The translations under genes and the position numbers were made by a program. The notes beneath the pieces were generated by a model. That model did not search any database. It was given only the letters and a program-made list of their open reading frames with translations, and was not told the origin of the DNA. Shown piece by piece: positions 44,187 through 52,940 of a stretch of DNA of 52,940 nucleotides (the first letter of the stretch is position 1; each line of letters opens with the position of its first letter). Origin of the DNA: Lentisphaeria bacterium (GTDB lineage Bacteria > Verrucomicrobiota > Lentisphaeria > Victivallales > Victivallaceae); the NCBI GenBank assembly GCA_017456285.1, contig JAFTJQ010000071.1, forward strand, positions 1 through 52,940, in the 5' to 3' direction.

Positions 44187-44936
44187 ATGAAAAAATCTCT
44201 TTATTTCACCCTCATTGAATTGTTGGTGGTCATTGCGATTATTGCAATTTTGGCAGGTATGTTGCTTCCTGCATTAAACAAGGCTCGTGAAAAAGCCCGT
44301 GCAATTTCATGTGCTAATAATCAGAAACAGTGTCTTTTGACTATCGCTCAATATGCCGATGACCACAATGGTAATTTCACCGTTCGTTCACAAGGTGCGA
44401 AATGCACCCCGACTGCAGATCAATTGCCGGGCGGTAATGGGTATGTTTCGTGGGTGAATCGTTTACATGCAGGCGGATATAAGCTTTCTTTGCTGACTGC
44501 TCGCTGTCCTTCAATTTATGCTGATGCTTTGAGTGCAGATGATAAGGGTTCTCAGCGTGATAATACTTTCGGTATGCCCAGAGTATATTCATCATGGAAT
44601 ACTTATTTGGGCAATGCGATGACTCTTCCCTTGGAAGATGGTGCATGGAGCGGCAATTTGAATATTTATGATCTCAAGGGCAACAGAATGATTATGATTG
44701 ATTGTGCTTCAGTTACTGACGGACAGCCGAATCAATCTTTCCATTGGGAGCCTTCAGATGATGTTGCTGTGGTTAGTTATGCAACTTTTATCCATGGTGA
44801 TCGTGCCAATGTCGGATGGAGTGACGGTCATGTAGAAAGTATGACTCCGCAAGGCGTAAAAGATGAGCTTGAAGATAATGATTTCACTGCGAATTTCAAC
44901 TATTATCTCAGTGATTTTACTAAAAAATCTTTGTAA
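44187..44936 (+). CDS. Pseudopilin 2 (prepilin-type N-terminal domain)
   Basis: The 249-residue protein starts [24 protein letters not shown], a prepilin-type processing and transmembrane segment, then [18 protein letters not shown], a variable globular domain with several Cys and Trp, and the C-terminal [17 protein letters not shown] signature. The residue before the Phe is Tyr rather than the usual Gly of prepilins; the Glu at +5 is present. In Lentisphaerae such genes occur in many copies, often beside glycan-degrading genes, as here with GH38 downstream. It could be a secretion-pseudopilus subunit or an exported glycan-binding protein; function is not established. Confidence 0.85.
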   Translation: MKKSLYFTLIELLVVIAIIAILAGMLLPALNKAREKARAISCANNQKQCLLTIAQYADDHNGNFTVRSQGAKCTPTADQLPGGNGYVSWVNRLHAGGYKLSLLTARCPSIYADALSADDKGSQRDNTFGMPRVYSSWNTYLGNAMTLPLEDGAWSGNLNIYDLKGNRMIMIDCASVTDGQPNQSFHWEPSDDVAVVSYATFIHGDRANVGWSDGHVESMTPQGVKDELEDNDFTANFNYYLSDFTKKSL

Positions 44937-44956
44937 TTCAACTTGACAGCAGTTTT

Positions 44957-44990
44957 ATAGGGACGGAAATTTTCCGTTCCTATTTTTTTT
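44957..44990 (+). terminator. Terminator of pseudopilin 2
   Basis: ATAGGGACGGAAA (44957-44969) pairs with TTTCCGTTCCTAT (44971-44983) with one G-T pair and a very tight loop, followed by TTTTTTT. Confidence 0.85.
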
Positions 44991-45086
44991 GTCTGTTTTT
45001 TAGAAATTAAAAATATTTTCTGCAAAAAAAATCAAAATGATTTTGCTCCGTCAGTGAGTTTTCGTTGTAAATTTTCAGAAAAAAAA

Positions 45087-45115
45087 TTGACTTTTTTATA
45101 ATGTGATAATATATT
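45087..45115 (+). promoter_or_regulatory. Promoter of the GH38-symporter-phosphorylase cluster
   Basis: TTGACT (45087-45092) and TATATT (45110-45115) have a 17-base spacer and lie 76 bases before the GH38 ATG. An overlapping TATAAT at 45097-45102 is too close to this -35. Confidence 0.5.
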
Positions 45116-45191
45116 ATGCAAACAGGTTTATGCTAAAAAGCATGCCGGTATTCGTTAAGTTGTTAATGATTAAAATGTTAGGGGAAATAAC

Positions 45192-48100
45192 ATGTTGAAG
45201 GAAGAATGGAAGATCTATGAAAATCGTTGTAAATATTTTTTAGGACGATTGGGAAATGATTATTATGATGATTATATTCAAATTACCGGGAAATACTCTA
45301 ACTACGGCAGTGAATTACTGCCATTCAAAGAAAAAGATACTTTAACTTATTCGGAAATTAGTGAGGGTGGCATCTGGGGACATGCGTGGGAGAGTGCTTA
45401 CTTCCATTTTGAGCATGAAATTCCTGCTGATTGGGCGGATAAGGAATTGGTTTTCCTGCTTAATTTAACAGGTGAAATTCTCGTTTTTGACAATTTCGGT
45501 GTGCCTTATTGCGGTTTAACCGGTACTTGTGCAATGCATGCTGATTACCATAAAGAGATGCTTTTTGTTGAGCCGTGGATGGTCAAAGACGGCAAATTAA
45601 ATCTTTGGTGCGAAGCATCTGCAAACCACCTTTTCGGTGTCCGTTTAGCAGGTGACCCCAATCGCCGTGAAGCAAAAAAGGTCAAAGGTTCGCTTAATGG
45701 TGATGTTCAGAAAATGCGTCTTTGTCTTTTTAACCGAGCAGTTTGGGAACTTAAAAACGATTTTGAAATTCTTTGGAATCTTTTCCAGAGTTTTCCTGAA
45801 ATGGGACATCAATCTAAACAGTTGCTTCACGCTATGACTCAAGCAATTAATGCTTACTCTGACAACCCCGATAATGCCGATAAAGCCCGTGCAGTTCTGC
45901 GTGAATACTGCGATAAACACAGTGCTGCGTCATCTGCACTTACAATTGCCGGAGTCGGGCATGCCCATATTGACGTCGGTTGGCTCTGGCCGGTGCGTGA
46001 ATCCGTTCGCAAGGCGGCTCGTACCTTTGCAAGTCAGCTTGAGTTAATCAGACGCTATCCGAATTATGTTTTCGGTGCTTCACAGCCGCAACTCTATCAA
46101 TTTATCAAAGACCACTATCCTGAACTTTACAGTCAGGTCAAAGCCGCCGTCAAATCAGGGAATTGGGAACTCCAGGGCGGTATGTGGGTTGAAGCAGACT
46201 GCAATATTATCGGCGGTGAATCAATGGTTCGCCAGTTTATTCACGGCAAAAACTTCTATATGGATGAATTCGGCGAAGATATTAAAAATTTGTGGCTGCC
46301 TGACGTTTTCGGTTACTCTGCCGCATTACCGCAGATTATCAAAAAAGCAGGTTGCGACTATTTCCTGACCCAGAAAATTTCTTGGAATCAATACAATGTT
46401 TTCCCGCACCACACCTTTATTTGGCGTGGTATCGACGGCAGTGAAGTCCTTACTCACTTCCCCCCGGAAAATAACTATAATGCCGATGTTTTGCCCGTCG
46501 CTCAAAACCAAGCTCAAGACAGATTTGCCGAAGCAGGTTTTTTGGATGAATTTGTTTCGCTTTTCGGTATCGGTGACGGCGGCGGCGGCCCGGCAATGCA
46601 CCATTTGGAAAGAGCCGAGAGACTTCAGAATTTGGATGGAGTGCCGAAGTTTAAGTACAGCAAAACGGCAGATTTCTTTGAACGCTTGGCGGCGAAAAAT
46701 CCGAAGTTGGCAAAGTGGGACGGGGAACTTTATTTGGAGATGCACCGTGGAACTTTGACCACTCAGGCTCTGACTAAACGCAATAATCGCCGAATTGAAC
46801 AGTTGTTGGCGGCAACTGAATTTATGTTGAGTATGTTGCCGTTGGATAAATACCCGATTGATGTTTTGGATAAGTGCTGGAAAAAATTATTAATCAACCA
46901 ATTCCACGACATTATCCCGGGGTCAAGTATCCGTGAAGTCTATGATGTTACCGAGAAGGAGCATGCGGAAGTTATTGCAACTTTGGAGAAATTGTTGCAT
47001 GAGACTGCACTTGAAGTTTCTGAAGCCGACGAAAACTCTGCACTTGTGGTCAATACTCTCTCTGATGTTTGGAGCGGAGTTGTCGAACTTCCTGAAACTT
47101 GGGCTGCTTATCAGGTGCTTGATGAAAATGGCAAAGTTTTACCGAGCGAGAGTGCCGACGGCAAGGTCAAAGTTCTGCTCGAAGTTGCTCCGAATGCAGT
47201 TACAACTCTCACAAAAGGTGAAAAAATCAGCGTTGCCGAAGCACTTGTATCTAATGAAAAAGTTTTGGAAAATAATCTTATTCGCTACACCTTTAATGAT
47301 TTGGGTGAAGTTATTTCCGCTTATGACAAAGAGGAAAATCGTGAACTTATTACCGATAAAGCAGGTAATGTCGTTACTCTCTATACTGACCGTCCGAATG
47401 TTTATGACGCTTGGGATGTGGATGTATTCTATCAGGAAGAGGAGAGTTTCCGCCCCTCTGCGGTAGAAGTTTCTGCGGTTTCTGTCGGAATGGTTGAATC
47501 AACCATGCAGATTGCTATGAAAATCGGCGTTTCTGAACTTAAACAGACTGTAAAACTTCGCAAAAATTCCAAACGTTTGGACTTTGTTACTGAAGTTGAT
47601 TGGCAGGAGTGCCGTAAAATGTTGCGAGTTAAATTCGGTGCCAATATTGAAGCAAGCGAGGGGGCTTATGAAATTCAGTACGGTTTCGTAAAACGGCCCG
47701 TACATGAAAATACCTCTTGGGATAAGGCAAAGTTTGAGGTTGTATCTCACAGATACTTCGACCTCTCTGAACGTAATTACGGTGTGGCGATGCTTAATGA
47801 CTGCAAATATGGCTGCAAAGCGAGACGCGGCGAACTTGATTTATGCTTATTGCGTTCACCGCTTTACCCCGATGCAAATGCAGATAGAGGCAAAAATATT
47901 TTCACCTACAGTTACTTGCCGCATACTGGTTCATTGGTCGAGTCCTGCGTAATGGCGGAGGCGGCTTCATTGAATCGTCAAGTCATTGTCGCTGACGGAC
48001 GCAAGGCAAAAATGGCGGCACCGGTTGTTTTGGAAAGCAGCAAAGTTTCTCTTGAAGTTGTCAAACGTGCCGAAAAAAGTAATAAATTGGTCTTGCGTTT

Positions 48101-48275
48101 AGTTGAGAGAGCAGGTGAAAATTCAACTGCGGTATTGAATATCAATAACAAAGTTAAATCTTTCGTTGAAACTAACTTACTGGAATGGACTAAGGGCAGA
48201 AGTTATAAAGTTGAAAATGGCAAAGTTGAACTTACTTTGAAACCGTTTGAAATTTTAACTCTGATTGAAGATTAA
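45192..48275 (+). CDS. Alpha-mannosidase, GH38 family
   Basis: The 1027-residue enzyme would hydrolyse alpha-mannosides. An N-terminal beta-sandwich region (about residues 1-250) precedes the catalytic domain. GHAHIDVGWLWP supplies zinc ligands (His 257 or 259 and Asp 261), WLPDVFGYSAALPQI holds the nucleophile Asp near residue 371, and NQFHDIIPGSSI lies near 570. The C-terminal half is the usual set of beta domains. No signal peptide is seen, so it is probably cytoplasmic and acts on imported oligosaccharides. TAGGGGAAATAAC precedes the ATG. The symporter gene follows after 146 bases. Confidence 0.93.
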   Translation: MLKEEWKIYENRCKYFLGRLGNDYYDDYIQITGKYSNYGSELLPFKEKDTLTYSEISEGGIWGHAWESAYFHFEHEIPADWADKELVFLLNLTGEILVFDNFGVPYCGLTGTCAMHADYHKEMLFVEPWMVKDGKLNLWCEASANHLFGVRLAGDPNRREAKKVKGSLNGDVQKMRLCLFNRAVWELKNDFEILWNLFQSFPEMGHQSKQLLHAMTQAINAYSDNPDNADKARAVLREYCDKHSAASSALTIAGVGHAHIDVGWLWPVRESVRKAARTFASQLELIRRYPNYVFGASQPQLYQFIKDHYPELYSQVKAAVKSGNWELQGGMWVEADCNIIGGESMVRQFIHGKNFYMDEFGEDIKNLWLPDVFGYSAALPQIIKKAGCDYFLTQKISWNQYNVFPHHTFIWRGIDGSEVLTHFPPENNYNADVLPVAQNQAQDRFAEAGFLDEFVSLFGIGDGGGGPAMHHLERAERLQNLDGVPKFKYSKTADFFERLAAKNPKLAKWDGELYLEMHRGTLTTQALTKRNNRRIEQLLAATEFMLSMLPLDKYPIDVLDKCWKKLLINQFHDIIPGSSIREVYDVTEKEHAEVIATLEKLLHETALEVSEADENSALVVNTLSDVWSGVVELPETWAAYQVLDENGKVLPSESADGKVKVLLEVAPNAVTTLTKGEKISVAEALVSNEKVLENNLIRYTFNDLGEVISAYDKEENRELITDKAGNVVTLYTDRPNVYDAWDVDVFYQEEESFRPSAVEVSAVSVGMVESTMQIAMKIGVSELKQTVKLRKNSKRLDFVTEVDWQECRKMLRVKFGANIEASEGAYEIQYGFVKRPVHENTSWDKAKFEVVSHRYFDLSERNYGVAMLNDCKYGCKARRGELDLCLLRSPLYPDANADRGKNIFTYSYLPHTGSLVESCVMAEAASLNRQVIVADGRKAKMAAPVVLESSKVSLEVVKRAEKSNKLVLRLVERAGENSTAVLNINNKVKSFVETNLLEWTKGRSYKVENGKVELTLKPFEILTLIED

Positions 48276-48421
48276 CAATAATTATTTGAGATAGAAAAAA
48301 TTATTCGTAAAGGTAAATAAACAGAGGAGAAAAAAGGAGGTAGGGAACAGAAGAAAAAAGAGAATAAAAAAATTGATTTGATTATAGGGTATTAATTAAA
48401 AAAAGAAAGGAAAAAAATCTA

Positions 48422-50284
48422 ATGGAATCAATTATTAATGCAATTAGTGAAGTTACTTGGAGACAATGGGTAGATTACAGCATTATTGCTCTCTACACAT
48501 TGGGAGTTATCGGTATCGGTATCTACTTCTCAAAAGAGAAAAAAGACTCCGAAACCTATCTTTTGGGCGGTCGTACAATGCCGTCATGGGCGATTGGTTT
48601 GGCATGTTTGATGTCGCTTTTCAGCTCAATTTCAATCGTTATGGTACCGGGCGAAATTTTTAATACCAGTTTGACACTTTTCATTGTCGGTGGATTTGTC
48701 GGACCGTTGTTGATTGTACCATGCTACTTGCTTTTTACCAAGTTCTACTTCCGTCTGGGCAGTTTTACTCCTTATGAATATTTGGAGTACCGCTACGACA
48801 AAGGTGTTCGCGGTATTGTGGCAATTTCAGCATTTTCAACCCGTATTATCTATATCGGTATGGTACTTTACACCTCTGCTAAAATCTTTGAAGCAGGTTA
48901 CGGCTGGGCTCCGTGGTTCTCAATTTTGCTTGTTGCAATTGTCGGTATTGTCTGCTGCTTCATCGGTGGAAGTAAAGCGGTTGTTTGGACAGACGTTTTC
49001 CAGGCAATCATTACTTTCGGCGGTCTTTTCGCGGTTGCAGTTATTCTTTGCGTCAAAATTAAGGGCGGTCTTTGGGGAGCAATTTCAGTTGCAGCACAGG
49101 ACGGACACTTCCTTCCTGACTTTACCAAACCGGAATTCTATACATTTACTCCGTATGTAAGATTGATTTTCATTCTTCTTCTCTGGGGTACAATTTCAAC
49201 TCACTTGACCAATGCGGCAAGTGATCAGGTAACAATTCAGCGTATTTTGAGTACCAAAAACTGGAAAGAAGGCTTGAAAGCCCAGTTGACTTCTGCGGCT
49301 TTGGGCTTGATTTTCATGTGTTTCCTTTACTTCATCGGTTTGGCACTTTACACCTATTACAAACAGTGTCCGGACGGCGAAATTATTCCTCCTCCGGTCG
49401 GTGCTCCGGAAGGATCTTTTGTTAAGGTTGGAGATAAGGCATTCTTCCACTTTGTTTCACAGTTCATGCCGGTTGGTTTGGCAGGTCTCTTTATGGCGGC
49501 GATGTTGGCAGCTATTATGAGTACCGTCAGCGGTGTTACCAACTCAATGGCGGCAGTTTGGTTGAAAGAATTCCATCAGAAATTCATTGACCCGAAAATG
49601 GATGGAGCAAAAGAGTTCAGAGTTCTCCGTACTTCAACTTTGATTATCGGCGGATTCGGTATTTTGGTTGCTTTGGGAATGGAATTTGCGGGTAAATGGT
49701 TACAGCAGTCTGTTTCAGAAGTTTCTACAATTTTCTGGGTTTTGGGTGCGGCAATTCTTCCTGCGTTCCTTTTCGCAGTTTGTTCAAAACGTGCTAACTC
49801 AGTTCTTATCTGGGCTTACACTTTCGCAGCATTGGGCGAAACAGTATTCTACAATATTTGGTATGCCCTCTCAAAAGATTCCTTGATTGCATGGCAGAAA
49901 GATCCATCAGTCGGTTTCGGCTGGGCAGGCAAAATGCCTTACTATTACATCGGAATCTGTGCAATTGTCGCAATTGCCTTGATTGCTCCTTATGCGGTTA
50001 AAGAATGGAGACATAAATGGAGTGTCAGAATTTCGGCTTGCTTGGGCTTGGTTGCTTTGGGAGCTACCGAAGTTATGATTGTCTGGTGCTTGTACAGTAA
50101 TTTCTGCATTACTGATACCCCGATGGCAAGAAGTTTCCAATTTGCTCCGCCGTTCTCATTGATTTTCGCAGTGATTGCACTTTTATTCTGTCCGGTACAG
50201 CCGAAGAAAAAATGGCAGGGACTTATTTTGAGTTCTGTCAATGATCCGATCATCAAAGATGAAGAAGAAGCAAAAGCAGAATAA
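48422..50284 (+). CDS. Sodium/solute symporter (SSS family)
   Basis: The 620-residue membrane protein has about 13 or 14 hydrophobic segments. LGGRTMPSWAIGLACLMSLFSSIS near residue 50 is typical of the Na+/solute symporter family, and AAMLAAIMSTVSGVTNSMAAVW carries the conserved segment of the sodium site. It has a short acidic C-terminal tail. Given its neighbours it probably imports a mono- or oligosaccharide, possibly mannose-containing. AAAGGAAAAAAA precedes the ATG; the phosphorylase gene follows after 30 bases. Confidence 0.88.
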   Translation: MESIINAISEVTWRQWVDYSIIALYTLGVIGIGIYFSKEKKDSETYLLGGRTMPSWAIGLACLMSLFSSISIVMVPGEIFNTSLTLFIVGGFVGPLLIVPCYLLFTKFYFRLGSFTPYEYLEYRYDKGVRGIVAISAFSTRIIYIGMVLYTSAKIFEAGYGWAPWFSILLVAIVGIVCCFIGGSKAVVWTDVFQAIITFGGLFAVAVILCVKIKGGLWGAISVAAQDGHFLPDFTKPEFYTFTPYVRLIFILLLWGTISTHLTNAASDQVTIQRILSTKNWKEGLKAQLTSAALGLIFMCFLYFIGLALYTYYKQCPDGEIIPPPVGAPEGSFVKVGDKAFFHFVSQFMPVGLAGLFMAAMLAAIMSTVSGVTNSMAAVWLKEFHQKFIDPKMDGAKEFRVLRTSTLIIGGFGILVALGMEFAGKWLQQSVSEVSTIFWVLGAAILPAFLFAVCSKRANSVLIWAYTFAALGETVFYNIWYALSKDSLIAWQKDPSVGFGWAGKMPYYYIGICAIVAIALIAPYAVKEWRHKWSVRISACLGLVALGATEVMIVWCLYSNFCITDTPMARSFQFAPPFSLIFAVIALLFCPVQPKKKWQGLILSSVNDPIIKDEEEAKAE

Positions 50285-50314
50285 TTTAATTTAAGGTTAT
50301 TCAAAAAATTAAAA

Positions 50315-52603
50315 ATGAAAAACAAATACAGTGAATTAAGTGCTGACGGTCTCTCCTTGCGGATTGACCGTCAGGCAACACCGTTCAACTGGGATAATTA
50401 CCTCTACAACCGTAGAGGTGATTTTTATTCTATTGTAGGGCAGAACGGTGCGGGGCGGCTTTGCTATAATTTTGAACGCAACATTGTGGCAAGGGGGCGT
50501 AATTTTTTAGTCAAAAGTGAAGACGGTTCAATCTGGTCAATTACCGGAGGTGCTGCTCCTTGCAAAGCGGAGAAATCACAAGTTATTCAATCTCCCGGCA
50601 AGTCAGAATTTTCGGCAGAGTATCAAGGCATTGCAGGTAAATTGAGTGTAGCAGTTGATCCTGATGAGTATGTCGAAGCTAATTTGCTTGAGTTGGAGAA
50701 TAAATCAGATAAAGCACAGACAATTGTTTTGACCGTTTGCAGTTTTGTCCGATTGGAGGGAGTCGATAATTCCCAGCAGCTTGACCAAACTTTCTATGAT
50801 GAATCAAACGGACTTTTTACCCTCCGCCGCTATCATAGCGAAAGTGCAAGAAATCGTTACAGTGCATTTTTTGCCGCTGATAAAAAGGCAGACAGCTGGT
50901 GCGGTTCAGAGGAGGATTTTGTCGGTGCGAATGTTCCTTTCCATGAGGCACTTGCACTTTACAGCGAAAATCTGCCTGCTGTTCATGCTTATTCATCACT
51001 CCCGATGTTTGCTTTGCGTTATAAACTTACTCTTCAAGCAGGCGAAAAAGTTTCAATGCAGTTTATTCTCGGTATCACCGATACAATCGAGGAAGCATAC
51101 GAGCAGGGCTTAATTTATCAGGAGTCAGGCAAGGCAGAAGCAATTATCGCAAGAGCGGAAGAGTTTCACCGTGAACGCTTAAATTGCGGTATGATCTCAA
51201 CTCCCTGCGAAACCTTGAATGCCGCTTATAATACTTGGACTAAACTCCAGCTCCTTAACCAAAACCAAAGTAAACGTCTTGGTACAATGCACAATTGGCG
51301 TAACAACTTGCAGGATGCAAGCGGAGCTTTGATTTTCTATCCGCATTTTGCGAGAGAGAATTTAATTGAGCTTGCCAAACTTACCTTGAAAGACGGTTTT
51401 GTCCCCCGTTCAACCCCGAAAAATGCAGGGGCGGTCGGTGCGATTGCCGCCGAACAGATGAAACAGCGTCATAATGATATTGGCTGCTGGTACGCTTTGG
51501 GGGCTGCTGATTATGTGCTTGAAACAGGTGATTTTTCAGTTTTGGGTGAAAAGGTTTTCAATCCTGCACGCAATAGAGAAATTACTGTTGCCGAAGCAGT
51601 GGCAGGTGGTCTTATCTGGGCATACAGTCAGCGTGGCATGAATGGATTGGTTCGTTTTATGGACGGCGACTGGAGTGATCCCTTGGAGAAAGCAGGTCGT
51701 CGTGGTATCGGCGAATCAGTTTGGACTTCATTTGCGGTAATCTATGCAACTAATCGTTTCGCTCCGGTTTTGCGTGTATTCGGCGAAGAAAAGTTGGCAG
51801 AACGTTTGGAAAAATGTGCCGTTGAAGTCGCTGAATCGTTGAAGAAAAATGCTTGGGACGGCAAGTGGTTCGTCCGTGGCATTACCGACGACGGGGTTAA
51901 GTTCTGTTGCGAAAGCGATAAAGATGCTCAAATCAGTATGTTGGTTCAAGCCTTTGCAATTCTTTCTCATGTTGCTGAGGGCGAACTTGCTCAAAGTTTG
52001 GTAAATGAACTTAAAAGCCGCAACCAAAGCGAGTATGGCCCCATGCTTTATGCTCCGCCGTTTTTGACCGAGCGTGACGGTATCGGGCGTGAGTCTGCTA
52101 AAAAACCGGGTACAGGCGAAAATGGTTCATGCTATACCCACGGGTCAATGATGTACACCGCTGCTATGCTGGAAGCAGGCGATGCCGATGAAGCACTTAA
52201 AACTATGCTTCAAATGGTGCCTTCAGCAGATGAAAAGGTTTGTGATGTCCGCTGGACTTCGCCATTGTGGTGGTGCAATTATTACCAAAGTCCATACGCA
52301 GGACATCCGGGACGAGGCAGTAATATTATCTCGTCAGGTGCTCCGGCTTGGTTTACCATGAATATTGCCAATAGATTTTTCGGTCTTGAGGCGGTGCTTG
52401 ACGGTCTTAAGGTTTCGCCTAAGTTCCCAAGTTCATGGAATGAAGCAAAAATCGAGAGAATTTGGCGTGGTGCAAAGTACATTGTTACTGTTAAACGCAC
52501 CGGCAGAAATTCAGTAAAACTTGATGGCAAAGAAGTTGCAAATGCAGTTCTGCCAATTCCTCAAGATAATTCTACACATATTGTTGAGGTAGAGATTGCT
52601 TAA
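50315..52603 (+). CDS. GH94-like glycoside phosphorylase
   Basis: The 762-residue protein resembles the cellobiose/chitobiose phosphorylase family, which cleaves glycosidic bonds with phosphate to give sugar 1-phosphate. An N-terminal beta-sandwich with YNFERNIVARG-like segments (to about residue 270) precedes an alpha/alpha barrel. MDGDWSDPLEKAGRRGIGESVW (residues about 449-470) matches the GH94 signature, with the catalytic Asp within GDWSD. SSGAPAWFTMN and LDGLKVSPKFPSSW near the C-terminus also fit. The linkage is unknown. In this cluster the donor product may be mannose- or glucose-containing. There is no signal peptide. Confidence 0.8.
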   Translation: MKNKYSELSADGLSLRIDRQATPFNWDNYLYNRRGDFYSIVGQNGAGRLCYNFERNIVARGRNFLVKSEDGSIWSITGGAAPCKAEKSQVIQSPGKSEFSAEYQGIAGKLSVAVDPDEYVEANLLELENKSDKAQTIVLTVCSFVRLEGVDNSQQLDQTFYDESNGLFTLRRYHSESARNRYSAFFAADKKADSWCGSEEDFVGANVPFHEALALYSENLPAVHAYSSLPMFALRYKLTLQAGEKVSMQFILGITDTIEEAYEQGLIYQESGKAEAIIARAEEFHRERLNCGMISTPCETLNAAYNTWTKLQLLNQNQSKRLGTMHNWRNNLQDASGALIFYPHFARENLIELAKLTLKDGFVPRSTPKNAGAVGAIAAEQMKQRHNDIGCWYALGAADYVLETGDFSVLGEKVFNPARNREITVAEAVAGGLIWAYSQRGMNGLVRFMDGDWSDPLEKAGRRGIGESVWTSFAVIYATNRFAPVLRVFGEEKLAERLEKCAVEVAESLKKNAWDGKWFVRGITDDGVKFCCESDKDAQISMLVQAFAILSHVAEGELAQSLVNELKSRNQSEYGPMLYAPPFLTERDGIGRESAKKPGTGENGSCYTHGSMMYTAAMLEAGDADEALKTMLQMVPSADEKVCDVRWTSPLWWCNYYQSPYAGHPGRGSNIISSGAPAWFTMNIANRFFGLEAVLDGLKVSPKFPSSWNEAKIERIWRGAKYIVTVKRTGRNSVKLDGKEVANAVLPIPQDNSTHIVEVEIA

Positions 52604-52617
52604 TTAATATTTCTTGA

Positions 52618-52660
52618 GGGGTGTTGCAAAATTTTTATATTTTGTTACACCCCTTTTTTT
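52618..52660 (+). terminator. Terminator of the phosphorylase cluster
   Basis: GGGGTGTTGCAAAAT (52618-52632) pairs with ATTTTGTTACACCCC (52639-52653) with a single mismatch, followed by seven T. Confidence 0.9.
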
Positions 52661-52757
52661 GTTATTTATGACACAATCAGCGGTTAATATTTATACTCTA
52701 TCTCTTTGAATTTTAGGGGTTTAATTATTGTTTTCTTTTTTTGAAAGGTGAGGGTGC

Positions 52758-52818
52758 TTAGGGGAGAGGAAAACTTTTCTTTCTTTTAATCAAGAAAAAA
52801 AGTTTTCCTCTCCCCTAA
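52758..52818. repeat. Perfect 21-bp inverted repeat with extended stem
   Basis: TTAGGGGAGAGGAAAACTTT (from 52758; arm of 21 bases to 52778) is repeated inverted at 52798-52818, with no mismatch. Inside it, TTTCTT (52780-52785) and AAGAAA (52792-52797) extend the stem past a single bulged C, leaving a loop of six bases. No T-run follows on either strand. Confidence 0.8.
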
Positions 52819-52847
52819 AAAAAATCAAAATTTTTTCAAATTTGAGT

Positions 52848-52875
52848 TTGACAATTTATTTTTTTGTAGTATATT
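52848..52875 (+). promoter_or_regulatory. Promoter reading out of the window
   Basis: TTGACA (52848-52853) and TATATT (52870-52875) have a 16-base spacer. An ATG follows at 52915, 39 bases downstream. Confidence 0.55.
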
Positions 52876-52940
52876 AATTATCACGTGGCGAAAAAACAAC
52901 GGTTGATTAAAAAATATGGTACATAAAACTAATCTTAACA

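Larger units (their letters stand above)
52661..52940. other. Terminal intergenic region
   Basis: This stretch holds the long perfect palindrome at 52758-52818 and a promoter at 52848-52875. An ATG at 52915 opens MVHKTNLN before the window ends; without a clear ribosome binding site or more sequence I do not call it a gene. Confidence 0.6.

Noticed and set aside
48331-48350. Strong Shine-Dalgarno-like AAAAAGGAGGTAGGG between GH38 and the symporter
   Set aside because: No start codon lies at a usable distance; the symporter has its own site at 48407-48416.

Overview
The window looks like a chromosomal segment from an AT-rich, Gram-negative bacterium of the Lentisphaerae (Victivallales-like) or a near relative in the PVC group. 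This is inferred, not proven. The main reasons are the two Lentisphaerae-style pseudopilins (FTLIELLVV...[14 protein letters not shown]-terminus, and a C-terminus with [17 protein letters not shown]), placed next to glycoside-degrading genes, together with the mix of housekeeping genes. I see no rRNA, tRNA, CRISPR array, transposase or phage gene.

Layout. 1-618 is gene-poor and full of inverted and interspersed repeats. 619-6733 (+) holds fabF, an LCAT-like lipoprotein hydrolase, a UDP-sugar pyrophosphorylase and a thrS without the TGS domain. 6871-9722 (-) encodes a low-complexity membrane-anchored protein and a TPR protein. 9941-18039 (+) runs esterase, aroQ, accB, accC, a Gls24/Asp23 protein, an AmaP-like membrane protein, maf, a cation/proton antiporter and a polyprenol-kinase-like protein. 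18089-20771 carries a pseudopilin with a disrupted start followed by a secreted sialidase. 20846-22834 (-) is rnr. 23000-26449 (+) is a tight ybaB-recR-rnhC-galM-exonuclease operon. 26831-33306 (+) is a ribosomal protein operon that begins at rplV and stops at rplO. 33654-43263 (-) holds mnmE, an MFS transporter, a GSCFA protein, a FabK-like oxidoreductase, a phosphohexomutase, serS, an rpiB-glyA fusion and a YwlE-like phosphatase. 43367-52603 (+) holds trmB, a second pseudopilin, a GH38 alpha-mannosidase, a sodium/solute symporter and a GH94-like phosphorylase.

How the genes work together. accB/accC, fabF and the FabK-like enzyme belong to fatty acid synthesis. The two glycan blocks (pseudopilin plus sialidase; pseudopilin plus GH38, symporter and phosphorylase) suggest scavenging of sialylated or mannosylated host-type glycans. 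The last block has no visible signal peptides, so imported oligosaccharides would be processed in the cytoplasm.

The most unusual signal is at 18146-18261. This 116-bp block, holding the leader, ribosome binding site, start codon and first 14 codons of the first pseudopilin, lies inverted between a fixed consensus promoter and the rest of the gene. Flipping it on paper restores, in frame, the pseudopilin N-terminus seen at 44187. The block is also clearly more similar between the two loci than the sequence on either side, so it behaves like a discrete cassette. It could be a phase-variable switch, a micro-inversion or an assembly artefact; the sequence alone cannot decide.
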